A stretch of DNA of 64,000 nt, taken from positions 7,781,751-7,845,750 of the forward strand of contig NC_084810.1 in the NCBI RefSeq assembly GCF_963583255.1. The letters run 5' to 3'. This stretch comes from Pyrus communis. Taxonomy: Eukaryota; Streptophyta; Magnoliopsida; Rosales; Rosaceae. Position numbers and translations under genes: made by a program. The notes below the pieces were generated by a model that did no database searches, was not told the origin of the DNA, and saw nothing but the letters and a program-made list of their open reading frames with translations. Of this stretch, positions 44,641 through 56,347 are shown in pieces (position 1 is the stretch's first letter; every line of letters starts with the position of its first letter).

Positions 44641-44869
44641 TTTTTAAAAAAACTCATCTCCATGAGTAAATGAGTCTTTACTATAGCAAAATGAGCAGTC
44701 TCTCTTTAAATTTAGAGTGTAACAACTCACTTGCAAATTATTAAAAATTAATAATAAAACTCAAGTTTAAAGCAAGGAGAAACGGAAGAGAGAGAATGTT
44801 GTTTTACAAAACAAGTGGGTTTATTTTAAATTGTTAACGATAAAATATTCAAAGCTTGTTAAAATGGAG

Positions 44870-45435
44870 CTTTTTTTTTTTAATTTTTTAATTTTTAATT
44901 TTTTTATTGAGAAGAGGGATAATAATTCATTCAACATCAACATCAATACATCATAACAATTACATCAACCACATGTAAATCAGAAGGGTCTTGGAAGAAA
45001 CCTTGACCGAGCAAACCAGTGGGAAAAACCTTGGCCAAGGGAAAAGAGACCATACATGCACAGTACAAATCAACCCCAACTCCGGACTCAACCATGACAC
45101 TACGCAATAGCCGTGGAGGTCCGGTTTCAACCCAAAACGATGACTCACGACATTGTGCACTATAACGAGCCAATACATGTGTCATAAAATTAGCTTCAGT
45201 TCGTACATAGACGGTCGTAATCTAGTGCGCGCTTGATCAAAGCCCGAATCCCATCCACAAAAACCTTGTCTACAGCCAAACAAATTCCATTACTGTTAAT
45301 AAGTTGAACTGGGTAGCTAAAATAAAGCGTTGTTAGAAATGAAAAATTAAACTTAGTAGCTAGAATGGTTTTTTGGCATTGTTCCCTTGATAGTTTAACA
45401 ATAATTTTTCTTGAAGATGCTCTAGGACACATTTA
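44870..45435 (-). pseudogene. LINE RNase H 3' end, copy B
   Basis: Minus-strand frames read CPRASSRKIIVKLSREQCQK, ICLAVDKVFVDGIRALIKRA and THVLARYSAQC. They are the same RNase H end as 15405-15975, with the T-rich tract at 44870-44905 as the poly(A) equivalent. Frames are broken. Confidence 0.68.
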
Positions 45436-47634
45436 GGAAGGTTTTAAGAAGGTGTTTGTTCTTGGGGTGCTTGGTAGTTGGTACAATTCTGTTGAGCTCA
45501 TAAAATATTTTTAATATCAGGATAAGCTCAATAAATCATTTATGTTGTGAGAAGAGGTCAATAATATAAAGTTTATCAAGCAGTATTTTCTTTCCCAAGC
45601 AAGTGGTATTGATCCGAGGATTTAAAAAGAGTTATAAATTCATAAAGTTTAACGGAGTTCAATAAAAAAATTGGAAGAATGTCAAGGTCTTAAATAAATT
45701 ATCGGTCTCTAAAGAATTTATATTAAAAATAGAAAAAAATAATATTTAATAAACAATTGATTGAATCATATTATTGCTAGCCTATTGTGAGGTTAAACCC
45801 ACATCCTCCCCCTTAGTGTAGATAATATTGTTTATTAAAAAAAAAACAATCATTTGACAATTAATTTAATCATACTATTATCAGCGTGCGAAAAACATCT
45901 TTTATAACTGGCATTACACACCTCTTAAGATGTTTTGAAGGTGTTTAAAAATAGAAAAAATAATATTTAATAAACAACTGATTGAATCACATTATTGCTA
46001 GCTCATTGTGAGGCTAAGCCAGCCCCATCCCCCTTAGTGTAGATAATATCGTTTGTTAAAAAAAAAACAATCACTTGACAACTTATTTAATCACATTATT
46101 ATCCACGTGCGAAATACTTTTTTTATAACTAGCATTACACGCCTCTTAAGATATTTTAAACGTGCTTAAAAATAGAGAAATTGAATCACATTAAACAAAA
46201 GGAAAATCAAATATTTGAAGTAAATGAATAATTTTAGATCATGCTAAAAGAAAACCCTCACAAACCAATTAAAGCAACTGAATTCACATAATAAAATCGG
46301 TCTCCATAGAATTTACATTAAGAATAGAGAAAATAATATTTAATAAATAATTGATTGAATCACATTATTGCTAGCCCATTGTGAGGCTAAAGTCCACCCT
46401 TCTCCCTCTTAGTGTAGATAATATCTTTTGTTTAAAAAAAAAAAAAACAATCATTTGACAATTAATTTAATCACATTATTATTTGCGTGCGAAATACCTT
46501 TTTTTATAACCGGCATTACATGCCCCTTAAGATGTTTTGAATGTGTTAAAAAATAGAGAAAATGATATTGAATAAACAACTGATTGAATCAAATTATCGC
46601 TAGCCTATTGTGAGGTTAAGCCCACCCCTTCCCCTTTAGTGTAGATAATATTATTTGTTAAAAAAAAATCATTTGACAACTTATTTAATCACATTATTAT
46701 TCGCGTGCGAAAGACCTTTTTTATAACCGACATTACACGCCTCTTAAGATGTTTTGAGTTTAAAAATAAAGAAATTGAATCACGTAATTGCTAGTCTGTT
46801 ATGAGGTACTAATTAAAAAAAAAAAAAAACTGTACCAAAATGCCGCTGTAAGGTTAGTTGACTAATTAAAAGAAATTGGTAGAAAAGTCAAGGTGCCGCT
46901 GTAAGTTAGTTGACTAAATAGACAATTTAGATTTCTTCTGTTAATCGTCCTCACTTTGTAGTGGCTGTTGGAATGGTGAGTAAATCATTTTCAGTATACA
47001 TTTAAAACTCCAACGACCACAAAAACACGTAGTATGTGAATTTTGAAATCACACATGACCGGTCATTGTCTGGAACACGAATGCCAATATGCCATTCCAA
47101 ATTTGTGAACTATGAGATTTATGAGATTTTCAACTAATAGAATAACGCAACATTTACACAAACTTTTTTCAAGGAATAGGAAAATTACTTTGCAAAAATA
47201 GTAATCCATGTGATTTTATTACATGTGAATGGTAATGAAGTATTCATGTGGGCCATCTACATATTATATTATTACAGAGTTTTTATATTATTTATATCGA
47301 ACTTTTAATATCCGTAACTTCTTCGTTATCACTCCAATTCGCCAACGGCTTTCACCTGCATCCTTGTGGGATTGAGCTCTATTTGAGAACACTAAAGGTT
47401 TACAGTTTTTAAATGATTGCTTATGAAAATTCAAACTTTGTAACTAAGTAAATAAAATTCTAAAATTAGCGAAATTTGATTTAAAATAAAAATCGCATAA
47501 TTACGATTTTTTTGAGATGTTCTGTGGCATGACATCTTCTTTAAAGATGTTCTAAATCATAAGAATTAAATGGGTTTTTGAACTTTAATCCTTGAAGAAG
47601 ATTAAAATTTAATAAAATCTGGTGTTTGATTACA

Positions 47635-47775
47635 TAAGGGGGTAGGGGAGTGGGCTAAGCCTCACAATAGGCTAGGGATAATGTGGTTCAAATCCGCCTT
47701 TGACGAGAATTGAACCTAAGACCTCTCACTTATTAGTGAAGAAGAATACCACTAGACCGTAGTACTAAGTGTCGA
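47635..47775 (-). mobile_element. SINE, copy B
   Basis: Same SINE as 30210-30357, with the B-box-like ggttcaattct on the minus strand and the gcttagcccactcccc tail. A few substitutions separate the two. Confidence 0.58.
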
Positions 47776-47929
47776 TTACAAATCTATTTAAGACCTTTAA
47801 TGTATACTTAATTCAAATTTATATTATATTTTTGTTTTAATATTTAACGATTTAATGCCTCCACATTAAACTTTAAATTTATTATTATATACATTCTAAT
47901 TCATTAATTTTGTGTAACTTCCATATTGA

Positions 47930-48430
47930 AGCTCATATCATGGATGGACAAAAACAACAAACCTGGAGATTATTTGCAGCATCTGCGAGTACAGATGAGA
48001 AGAAAGGGCGTGACCAATGGAGAATTCTTGGCAGCAGCATTCAGGGAGCAAATGGCCCACGTCTTGTAATTGGAGAGTTCAAGGATATCTTGGACAAAAG
48101 ATTTTTCAATGTGCTAGGAAGATGGGATGGAACACCACATGTCTCCATACAAGTGGTGAGATTCTTCTATTTAAAAAATAAAATTTCCCACTATTTAAAT
48201 AATAACGCGTGGTGTACCACTTGTGTTACGGTTACAAAGAAATTTCTATCTTGGACGAGCATGAGAAAGAGGGAGGGAACCTGAAGACCACTGCAAGCAT
48301 GACAGGCTTTAGGGATTTTGTAACCTTGATGGTCTAATTGATCTAGGCTTCACAGGTTATCCCTTTACGTAGAAAATCAGGAGAGGAGGGATTTATACAA
48401 CAAAGATTGGACCGGGGATTAGCATCGCTT
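47930..48430 (+). pseudogene. LINE endonuclease fragment, copy B, with MITE
   Basis: Reads TWRLFAASASTDEKKGRDQW, GPRLVIGEFKDIL; the 151-bp MITE follows at 48096-48246 (TSD TATCTTGGAC at 48086-48095 and 48247-48256). This copy keeps the reading frame across SASTDEKK, where copy A has lost a base, so it is nearer to the ancestral state at that point. Confidence 0.75.
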
Positions 48431-49543
48431 TAATGGTTCAATTTGGTACGATTTGTATTTTTTATGTTTTAGTTCACTAGGTTTGCTAGATTTGGTATGA
48501 TCAGTTTGGTACGGTTTGTATTTTTATGTTTTAGTTCATTAGGTCCGATAGATTCGGTGTGGTCAATTTGGTATAGTTCGTATGTTTTATGTTTTAGTCC
48601 ATTAGGTCTGGTCAATTTGGTACGGTTTGTATTGTTTATGTTTTAGTTCATTAGGTCCGTTAATTTTTTCATAATTGATTTGTTAGGCCTTATACATTAA
48701 TTATGGTTTACAAAATAGAAAACTTCATTTTAATCCCTAAATAAGATTGTTTTTTCAATAATATTGTACCTAAGATTAAAAATTAAAAATAGTCCTCTAT
48801 GTCAGATTATAGAATTCCATGTCACATTCAATATGTATATATATATTTTTTTTTATAAATTTTGTTGCATTTTTAGTTTCCCTATTTACCCTTATTACTC
48901 TCTTAAAACCAATTAGAGAAACAAATATATAATTAATTTTCCAAGAATGCTTACTTAACTAGATAATTAACATGTTCGTTATAACATTAACATTATGGTC
49001 ATTTACCATAAACCTCCATGTGTTATTCCAATCAAAGAACCCAGATAACTCAGAAACCATGATCAAACAAAAAAAGCCAGGAAATTCAGAAACCAAAAAT
49101 CTTGTTGTATTCGGAAGAAAAAAAGAAAGAAAAGGCTTTTAGATGCCAAATTGATTGTGAATCCAGAAATAAATGAAAAAAAAAAAACAACACAAATGGA
49201 GAAAATGGAATGTGAAATCACAACCTAATTGACCGTACCGAATTGTTCAGACCTACACTATATAGTACCTAACCGACTTTACTAAATGGATGGGACCTAA
49301 TTGACAGTACCTAAATGAACAATTTTGTATGTAGAACAATATAGTGTACCTATAATCTCAATGCATTTTTTTTTTGTTTTTATAGTTTTGGATTCAATAA
49401 ATTAAAAATGAATCCAAAGATAAATGAAAAGAAAAATTTTGTATGTAGAGAAAATGGATCGTGAAATCACAACCTAATTAACCGTACCGAATTGATAGGA
49501 CCTAAACTTTATAACATACCTAATTTACTGAACCTAATCTATC

Positions 49544-49895
49544 CACTAGTAGAAAAAACACTTTGCGCGATGTAGGTACCTTTGTCGCGCAAAGTAAAAA
49601 ATCGTTGCCTAAGGGTTTGCGCGACGCAACTTCGTCGTGCGCTAACCGTCACGCCAAGGCAGTGACAGTGGGGTTTGCGCGACGAAGAAGTAACGTGCGT
49701 CGCGCAAAGTCACTTTGTGCGATGCAGTACTTCGTTGCGCAAAGTGGCATAGGTGGCTTTGCACGACGTAGGCATGTGTCGCGCAAAGTGGCTTAGTGGC
49801 TTTGCATGACGTAGGACATGCGTCGCGCAAAGTGGCTTAGTGTCTTTGTGCGACGTGGGCATGCATCGCACAAACCCTTTTTCTTTGTTTTCGTC
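49544..49895 (+). mobile_element. CACTA (En/Spm) transposon terminus
   Basis: Begins exactly CACTAGTAGAAAAAACAC, a CACTA terminal inverted repeat. The next 330 bp hold many subterminal repeats in both orientations, core tttgcgcgacg and cgtcgcgcaaag (about a dozen). Such motifs are transposase-binding sites in this superfamily. No second end or transposase was found, so this is a truncated or deleted copy. It cut the inverted-repeat element of duplication copy B. Confidence 0.85.
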
Positions 49896-50250
49896 AAAAA
49901 TATTTTTTTTAATTTTTAATAAATATTGTAATTAAATTCTAAATAATAATGAATTAACCAAGCAAAAGTATTTAATTATAAAATATATAAAATGTACATA
50001 TAAGATGTTCAAACAAAAAAGAAAAAACTACAAGTAGCCTTCTAGGTTTAATACATCAAGGTAATGGGTATCGGCAAGACGAGGTGGCTCTGAGGTCGAT
50101 AGTGGAACAAGATTAAGTGCTAGTAGCGAGATTTGGAGGCTTATGGTTTAATTTTGAACAATTTTTCTATGTATTTGGAATAATTTGTTTGGTTTTGGTT
50201 TGCTTTGAATTATGGTTTGTTATTTGAATGGATATTATTTTCTCGAATTG
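49896..50250 (+). other. Spacer between CACTA end and copia coding region
   Basis: AT-rich, no gene. Sequence from about 50180 onwards (ggatattattttctcgaattg) begins to look like the copia intergenic lead-in to protease. Confidence 0.4.
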
Positions 50251-50309
50251 CTTAATTGAATGAATGGACTTATATCTATGCATGTGACCAATTCAATCAA
50301 TTTATTTCT

Positions 50310-53300
50310 AGGTATGTCTAGTAGGGAAGTTAGTTGTCTGGCATATAGTGCAACCACGCACACCATCTTGCGTGAACGACACTATTTTACTAACTTAATA
50401 CCCAAGAAAGCTCATTTGACAACTCTCTCAAGCCTATCCAACCTAATTGAAGGATACGAAAAAGCACGTATCATGTTGTCTAATGGTACAATATTGACCA
50501 TTAAGATCATGGTTCAGAATTCTTTGTATCACTTCATATGAATATGGCCAGAAGCATATTCACGAGAAGTTGGAATGACTGCTGAGTGGATTGTACATTA
50601 CAACCATTCGTAGCATAGAAGCCCACAGTGTAGCCGGCCCTATGACTAAGTTCCAGGACACTTTGTTGCTTTGGCATGATCATTTGGGACATCCTGAATG
50701 TGACATGATGCACCGTATCCTCAAATTTTCTCATGGGCAGAAGTTATATCCCTATGTTGGAGTTCTGCCATGCAAAGCGTGTTCTTTAGGAAAGTTGAAT
50801 ACTCAACCCTCCCATACAAAGATTATTCACGACCCCCCTAAATTTCTTCAGAGGATTTAAGGGGACATTTGTGGACCAATCCAACCAACATGCGGACCAT
50901 TTAAATATTTTATGGTGTTGGTTGATGCATCAACAAGATGATCACATGTTTGCTTGTTGTCCACATACAACGCCATGTTTGCTAAACTTCTAGCTCAAAT
51001 CATTAAGCTAAGGGCTCACCACCTTGATTGTCCAATTAAGTCAATTCGACTAGATAACGCTGGAGAGTTTACGTCACAGACTTTTGATGATTATTTCATG
51101 TCAATAGGGATTGATGTGGAACATCCTGTTCAAACCCAAAACGGCCTAGCAGAAGCTTTCATAAAGCGTCTTCAAATGATAGCTCAGACTTTGGTTATGC
51201 GAACCAAACTACCGGTATCTGCTGGGGCTATGCAATATTGCACACAGCTATGTTGGTCGCCTGAGGCCCACCACTACTCAACCACATTCACCGTTACAGT
51301 TGGTCATTGGATATGAGCCTGACATCTCACATTTACGGGTGTTTGGGTGCACCATTTATGTGCCAATAGCGCCGCCGCTACGTACCACAATGGGTCCTCA
51401 AAGAAAAATGGGAATCTATGTCGGTTATGATTCGCCATCAATTGTTCGCTACTTAGAACCCTTGACAGAAGATCTTTTTACAGCATGTCTTGCGGATTGT
51501 CACTTTGATGAGACAGTCTTCCCGTCGTTAGAGGGAGATAAACATGTGAACGTTCCCCTAGAAAGCCGCGAATTGTCGTGGTATGCTCCCACTATGTTCC
51601 CACTATGTCTCATTTAAATCCCCACACTACCCAGTCTGAAAATGAGGTGCGTCGAATTATAGATCTTCAGAGCATTGCTCAAAGCATGTCGGATGCTTTT
51701 AATGATCTAGCTAAGGTGACAAGATCACATATACCCGCTACAAACACACTTGCAAGGATAAATGTACCCCGCGTACGTCAACAACCCACCTGGGAAGGCT
51801 GGACCGTCCCAGAAGGTGGGGAGGCCACACCTTCCACGCAGCAAGGTATGTTGACAGCTAGCCAATCATTTGCTCCGACCCTGAAGCGTGGCAGACCCCT
51901 TGGTTCAAAGGATTCACAAACCTGGAAGAGGAAAATGGCACCAACTAGTGACCTTAGTTTGAATCCGACCATTGTTCAGTCATCCGTTCCAACGTATGAA
52001 GTTATTGTAGATTACGGTAATGCTTCAGATAAAACATGTCAGCCTCTCGAGAATCGTGAGATTTCGGTTCACTACACAGTATTGGATGAGGTTTGGACTA
52101 GGAATAAGATGATCGTCAACAATGCATTCTCGTACTCAGTAACTACTGACATCATGCTTAGCGATGACATTGAACCACGTTCCGTCGATGAATGCCGACG
52201 TAGAACCGATTGGTCAAATTGGAAACAAGCAATCCAGGTCGAACTCGATTCGATCGTGAAACGTAAAGTGTTTGGACTTATTGTTCCTACACCACCACGT
52301 GTGAAGCCTATTGGCTACAAGTGGGTTTTCGTGAGGAAGTGTAATGAGAAGAATAAAATAATGCGATACAAAGCATGCCTCGTAGTGAAAGGCTTCTCTT
52401 AGCACCCAGGGATTAATTATGGGGAGACGTATTCCCCCGTAATGGACGTTATAACGTTCCACTACCTAATCAGCTTGGTAGTTTCCGAAAAACTGAATAT
52501 GTAGCTTATGGACGTGGTAACCACATATCTCTATGCGAATCTAGATACGGAAATCTACATGAAAATTCTAGAAGGACTTCCATTGACTGGTTCAAATAGT
52601 TCTAGACCACGGAACACTCTCTCAATTAGGTTAAGGAGGTCATTCTACAGATTAAAACAATTCGGGCGGATGTGGTATAACTGTTTGAGTGAATATTTGA
52701 CAAGTCAGGGTTATGTGAACAATGAACTATGCCCATGCGTGTTCATAAAGAAGTCATATTCCGGATTTGCAATCATTGCAGTTTATGTTGATGACATGAA
52801 TATCATTGAGACTCTCGCAGAGCTTGAAGAAATTGCTGCACATTTGAAATTGAAATTTGAGATAAAAGATCTTGGGAAAACTCGATATTGTCTCGGCCTG
52901 GAGATCGAGCATTGTTCGGATAGAATCCTAGTACATCAATCGAACTACACCCAAAAGATGTTGCGTCGTTTTAATGAAGATAAAGCGAAGCCTTCGAGTA
53001 CACCCATGGTTGTTCGAACTCTATATGCTAAATGAGATCCCTTCCATCTAAAGGAGGATGAGGAAGAGATTTTGGAACCCGAAGTTCCTTACCTAAGTGC
53101 AATTGGGGCTTTATTGTACTTGGCTCAGTGCACTAAACCCGACATCTCCTTCGTTGTGAATCTTTTGGCAAGATACAACAATACGCCCATACGCAGGCAC
53201 TGGAATAGTGTTAAACACATTTTCCACTACCTCAAAGGTACTACGAATTTGGGTTTGTTCTATACCTACGAATCTCCAAGTGTTACCATCCCCTATGGCC

Positions 53301-53884
53301 CTTGGATTGATTCTCGCCGTGTTGGTTATGTAGATGCTGGATATCTGTCTGACCCACATAGATCACGTTCTCAAATGAGTTATGTCTTTACCGTTGGAGA
53401 CATTGCTATATCTTGGAGGTCTACCAAGCAAACGTTAGTTGCGACTTCGTCTAACCATGCTGAGATTCTCGCCCTGCATGAAGCATCGCGTAAGTGCTTT
53501 TGGCTGAGAGAAGTTATGGAACATATTTGAAGCACTAGTGGTCTTACATCAGTCGTTGACCTTCCTATGATGATCTTTAAAGACAATGCAGCATGTATCG
53601 AGCAATTGAAGAAGGGATACATCAAGGGAGACAACACCAAGCACATTGCACCGAAGTTCTTTTACTCACACCAGCAACAGCAACATCAGAACATCGAAGT
53701 CAAACAAATCCGTTCCCAGGATAACCTGGCCGATCTCTTCACCAAGTCATTGCCCAAGTCTACATTTCATAAGCTTGTCCAAGGAATCGGTATGCGTAAA
53801 TTATCTGAGTTGAATCTCTTGTACTTCTCTTATTTAGAAGTTATGTTTAACTCAGGGGGAGTATCTAGAAGCATACTCACATGA
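50310..53884 (+). pseudogene. Copia pol: protease, integrase, RT, RNase H (broken)
   Basis: Order is typical of Ty1/copia. Protease region: SCLAYSATTHTIL (relatives have D-S-G/A; Asp is Tyr here). Gag-pre-integrase: LLLWHDHLGHPECDMMHRIL. Integrase core: GPFKYFMVLVDAST, SIRLDNAGEFTSQ, NGLAEAFIKRLQ. RT: WKQAIQVELDSI, IGYKWVFVRKC, RSFYRLKQFGRMWY, catalytic YVDDMN at 52784-52801. RNase H: RSRSQMSYVFTVGDIAISWR, IFKDNAACIEQLKKGYIKGD. Stops interrupt it, including TAG at 52400-52402 and 52502-52504, both where relatives have Gln (CAG), a TGA after LYAK (about 53033) and after MEHI (53528). Frameshifts occur near 51300 and 51600. Non-functional. Confidence 0.9.
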
Positions 53885-54252
53885 TCTTAATGTACTCTTT
53901 TTCCTACGATTAAGAGCATTTTTCCCACTGGGTTTTTGCTACCTAACGGGGTTTTAATGAGGCACCCATCCTGGGATGATCATACTCCATTGAGTTTACT
54001 ACCTTCTTTCAGTTTGACGTTCGTTTTTAGACATTATGCATACTTCTCACTTTTCTCCTTAGTCTATGGGTTTTCCCCATGCCTTGGGTTTTACCATAGC
54101 AAGGTTTTGTGAGTTTTACTACAAATGCATACTTCACTTAAATTTGAGACTCGTGATCACCCGTTGTGCTGATGACTTCATCAACTATTCTACCTTATCT
54201 GCTGAATATCTGATGCGATGGTTTGTTGAGTATTTACACAATCAAGGAGGAG

Positions 54253-54520
54253 TGTTGCAGTCATATTTAGAATAGGAATGTAATTGTGTAAATACTAGGG
54301 AATCTGGGAATGTATCTTATATTCATATTAGGAGTAGATTACCTATTCAATGTTGTAATCCTAAAGGGAAAGGTTTTTACATATCCTACTACTATAAATA
54401 AAAGCACAATGGGGTGAATCAAAGACACCTCACAATTAAGTCAATCTCTCTTCTCTCTCAATATTGCCGAACCCCTCTCTCTCTAAACCCTGGATCATTC
54501 AATCAAATAGGCCTACAACA
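54253..54520 (+). repeat. 3' LTR of the copia element
   Basis: 268 bp, begins tgttgcagtc and ends cctacaaca. It aligns to the 5' LTR throughout with many single-base differences (for example t/c at position 6 and repeated a/g changes). The polypurine tract aatcaaggaggag precedes it at 54240-54252. Confidence 0.9.
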
Positions 54521-54525
54521 GTTTG

Positions 54526-55351
54526 TAAAGTTCTTTTCATTAAATCTTTTTTTATAAAAAAAAAAGGGCTTTGCATGTAAACTATTGATAATTAACCATC
54601 AGAGGAAAACACTATTTCAAACTCAATACTTTAGGAAAAAGAAAATTACTTTACAAACGAGACCAAAAAAAATTATACAACTAAAAATCAATTAAAGAAT
54701 GGTAACACATATGATGATATTTTTTTAGCCAACCTGAGATCTTAAATGGTTTTGTACAAAAGTATATATAGAGCTGTTCTTTTCAGTTTACTTACTCTTT
54801 TACCAATATGGGGGGTTAAAAAAAATTAAATATTTGAAAAGGAAAGAAAAAAAAAAAAAAAAAAGCACGAACAACTTTGAGCATGGGAAGTTCAATGGTT
54901 GAGTATAAGAAACTTTAAACCACATGATAACTCTAGCTCAAGAGAAATATAATAAGTGCGTGCTAATAACATGTTGATAGAAATATAAGAAATATAGAGA
55001 ACAAGAGAGACACAAGAGAGAAAGTGAAGGAAAATCAACATATGTTTTCTTCTTATTAGAGTGTCTATTTATAAGTGTGGGATTTACATAGAAAGGTGTT
55101 CAACTATTCAGATATTACATATTGACCCGAAATGTGAACAATCACATAATAAATCTTATTTATAACAAATATCAATTTCTCGTGTATATGTAGCTAATAA
55201 ATAGACGATTTATGATGAGATGTTGCTTGATATTAAGACAGTCTATATGTTCAATGCATGTGAATGACGAACAATCTTGAATTTAATCGATTGTTTTGTA
55301 AAAATAATCTTAAAATAATAATTAAGAAAATTAACAAATTCTGACTGTACT
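54526..55351. other. No gene recognised
   Basis: AT-rich. About 54880-55090 contains aacatgttgatagaaatata ... gagaacaagagagac and tctatttataagtg, which looks like part of an LTR, but no partner was seen. Confidence 0.35.
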
Positions 55352-55678
55352 ATAAAGGATAGTGGCGGAGCCAATGCGGGGGCATTGGGCTCCCTTGACC
55401 CCAATAGATTTATAAGTTATCCCTTTAAAAAAATATTTGACCCCTTTAATAAACTTTCAATTTTCTAGTCCTGCCCTCTTCTACCAGAAAAGTGACTTTT
55501 CCCAGAACCCATTTCTCACGCTATCAGAAAAGTAACTTTTCCCAAAACCCAGTCCACACCAGAACCCAACGCACACCAGAACCTAGCGATCTCTCTTGTT
55601 CTCTAGGTGCGTTCTTCCGACCCAGCGATCTCTCTTGTTCTCTAGGTTGCATTCTTCCGGCTCGGCGTCCTTCTTCTA

Positions 55679-56345
55679 GTAAGTTTCTCTAATCTGAAAT
55701 TTCATTATTTATTTGTTTGAGTTTTTAAATTTGGAGTGGGGAGAATCTGAGTGAAAGAAGGGTGGGAAATTTGAAACCATCATAAGAAAAATTGAATCAA
55801 TTCACTCATGTTAATTAATTCCTGTATTGTAATTCTAAACCAAAATGAATGATAACAATATAAGATTTTAACATATGATGATGAAGTTATAGCTGGAAAA
55901 AGATAAGGCAATCAAATGGAAAATAAAGGAATAAGACAAATTCAATCAGATGTAAAATGAAATCTGAATTGCATAATAGAACGGAATGAGGAAGGAGGAG
56001 GTCTGGGTATTAGACTTAATATATTTCATAAACAACTAAAAACACTAACCTGAAAGAATCCATAAATTATACTCAATTGATGTAGTACTTGAAGTCAACA
56101 TGGCATGTAGGAAACTGATTCTGTAGAGTGATGCTGCAAACTGATTTTGCAGAGTGATGCTACAGAGTGATGCTGCAAGCTGATGCTGCAGATTAATACT
56201 GCAAACTGATTCTGCAGATTAATTGTGGGGTTTATTTTAAGGTTTGTGGGGTTTGTATTGGTCTGTGATTATGTGAACTTTGCTTCTGTTAATTTGATCA
56301 AATTTATATTATGTTGTTGACTCTTTTTGGTATTATTTAAAACAG
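55679..56345 (+). other. Predicted 5' UTR intron of hAT transposase
   Basis: A GTAAGT donor at 55679 ends a pyrimidine-rich leader, and taaaacag at 56338-56345 forms an acceptor just two bases before the transposase ATG. Inferred from signals only. Confidence 0.4.
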
Positions 56346-56347
56346 TT

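Larger units (their letters stand above)
44361..49543 (+). repeat. Segmental duplication, copy B (inside copia)
   Basis: Corresponds to copy A (14911-17375 plus 29427-32125) in the same order and orientation. It includes the LINE tail, RNase H fragment with T-tract, SINE-tail array (45720-46830), SINE, LINE endonuclease fragment with its MITE, and the left arm of the inverted-repeat element. It lacks the young retrotransposon and about 1.3 kb present in copy A. It is cut on the right by a CACTA end. Copy B has an extra stretch (ctgttctaatacataacccc) in the LINE part that copy A lost. Confidence 0.88.
42969..54520 (+). mobile_element. Old Ty1/copia element with large internal insertion
   Basis: LTRs at 42969-43238 and 54253-54520, both TGTTG...ACAACA, inside the perfect duplication GTTTG (42964-42968, 54521-54525). 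Behind the left LTR comes a leader to about 44080; before the right LTR is the purine tract aatcaaggaggag. Protease-to-RNase H lies at 50310-53884. Gag is missing and about 6 kb of foreign DNA occupies 44080-50240: a Mutator-like end, segmental duplication copy B and a CACTA terminus. LTRs differ at many positions, so this is much older than the element at 18001-28734. Confidence 0.9.
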
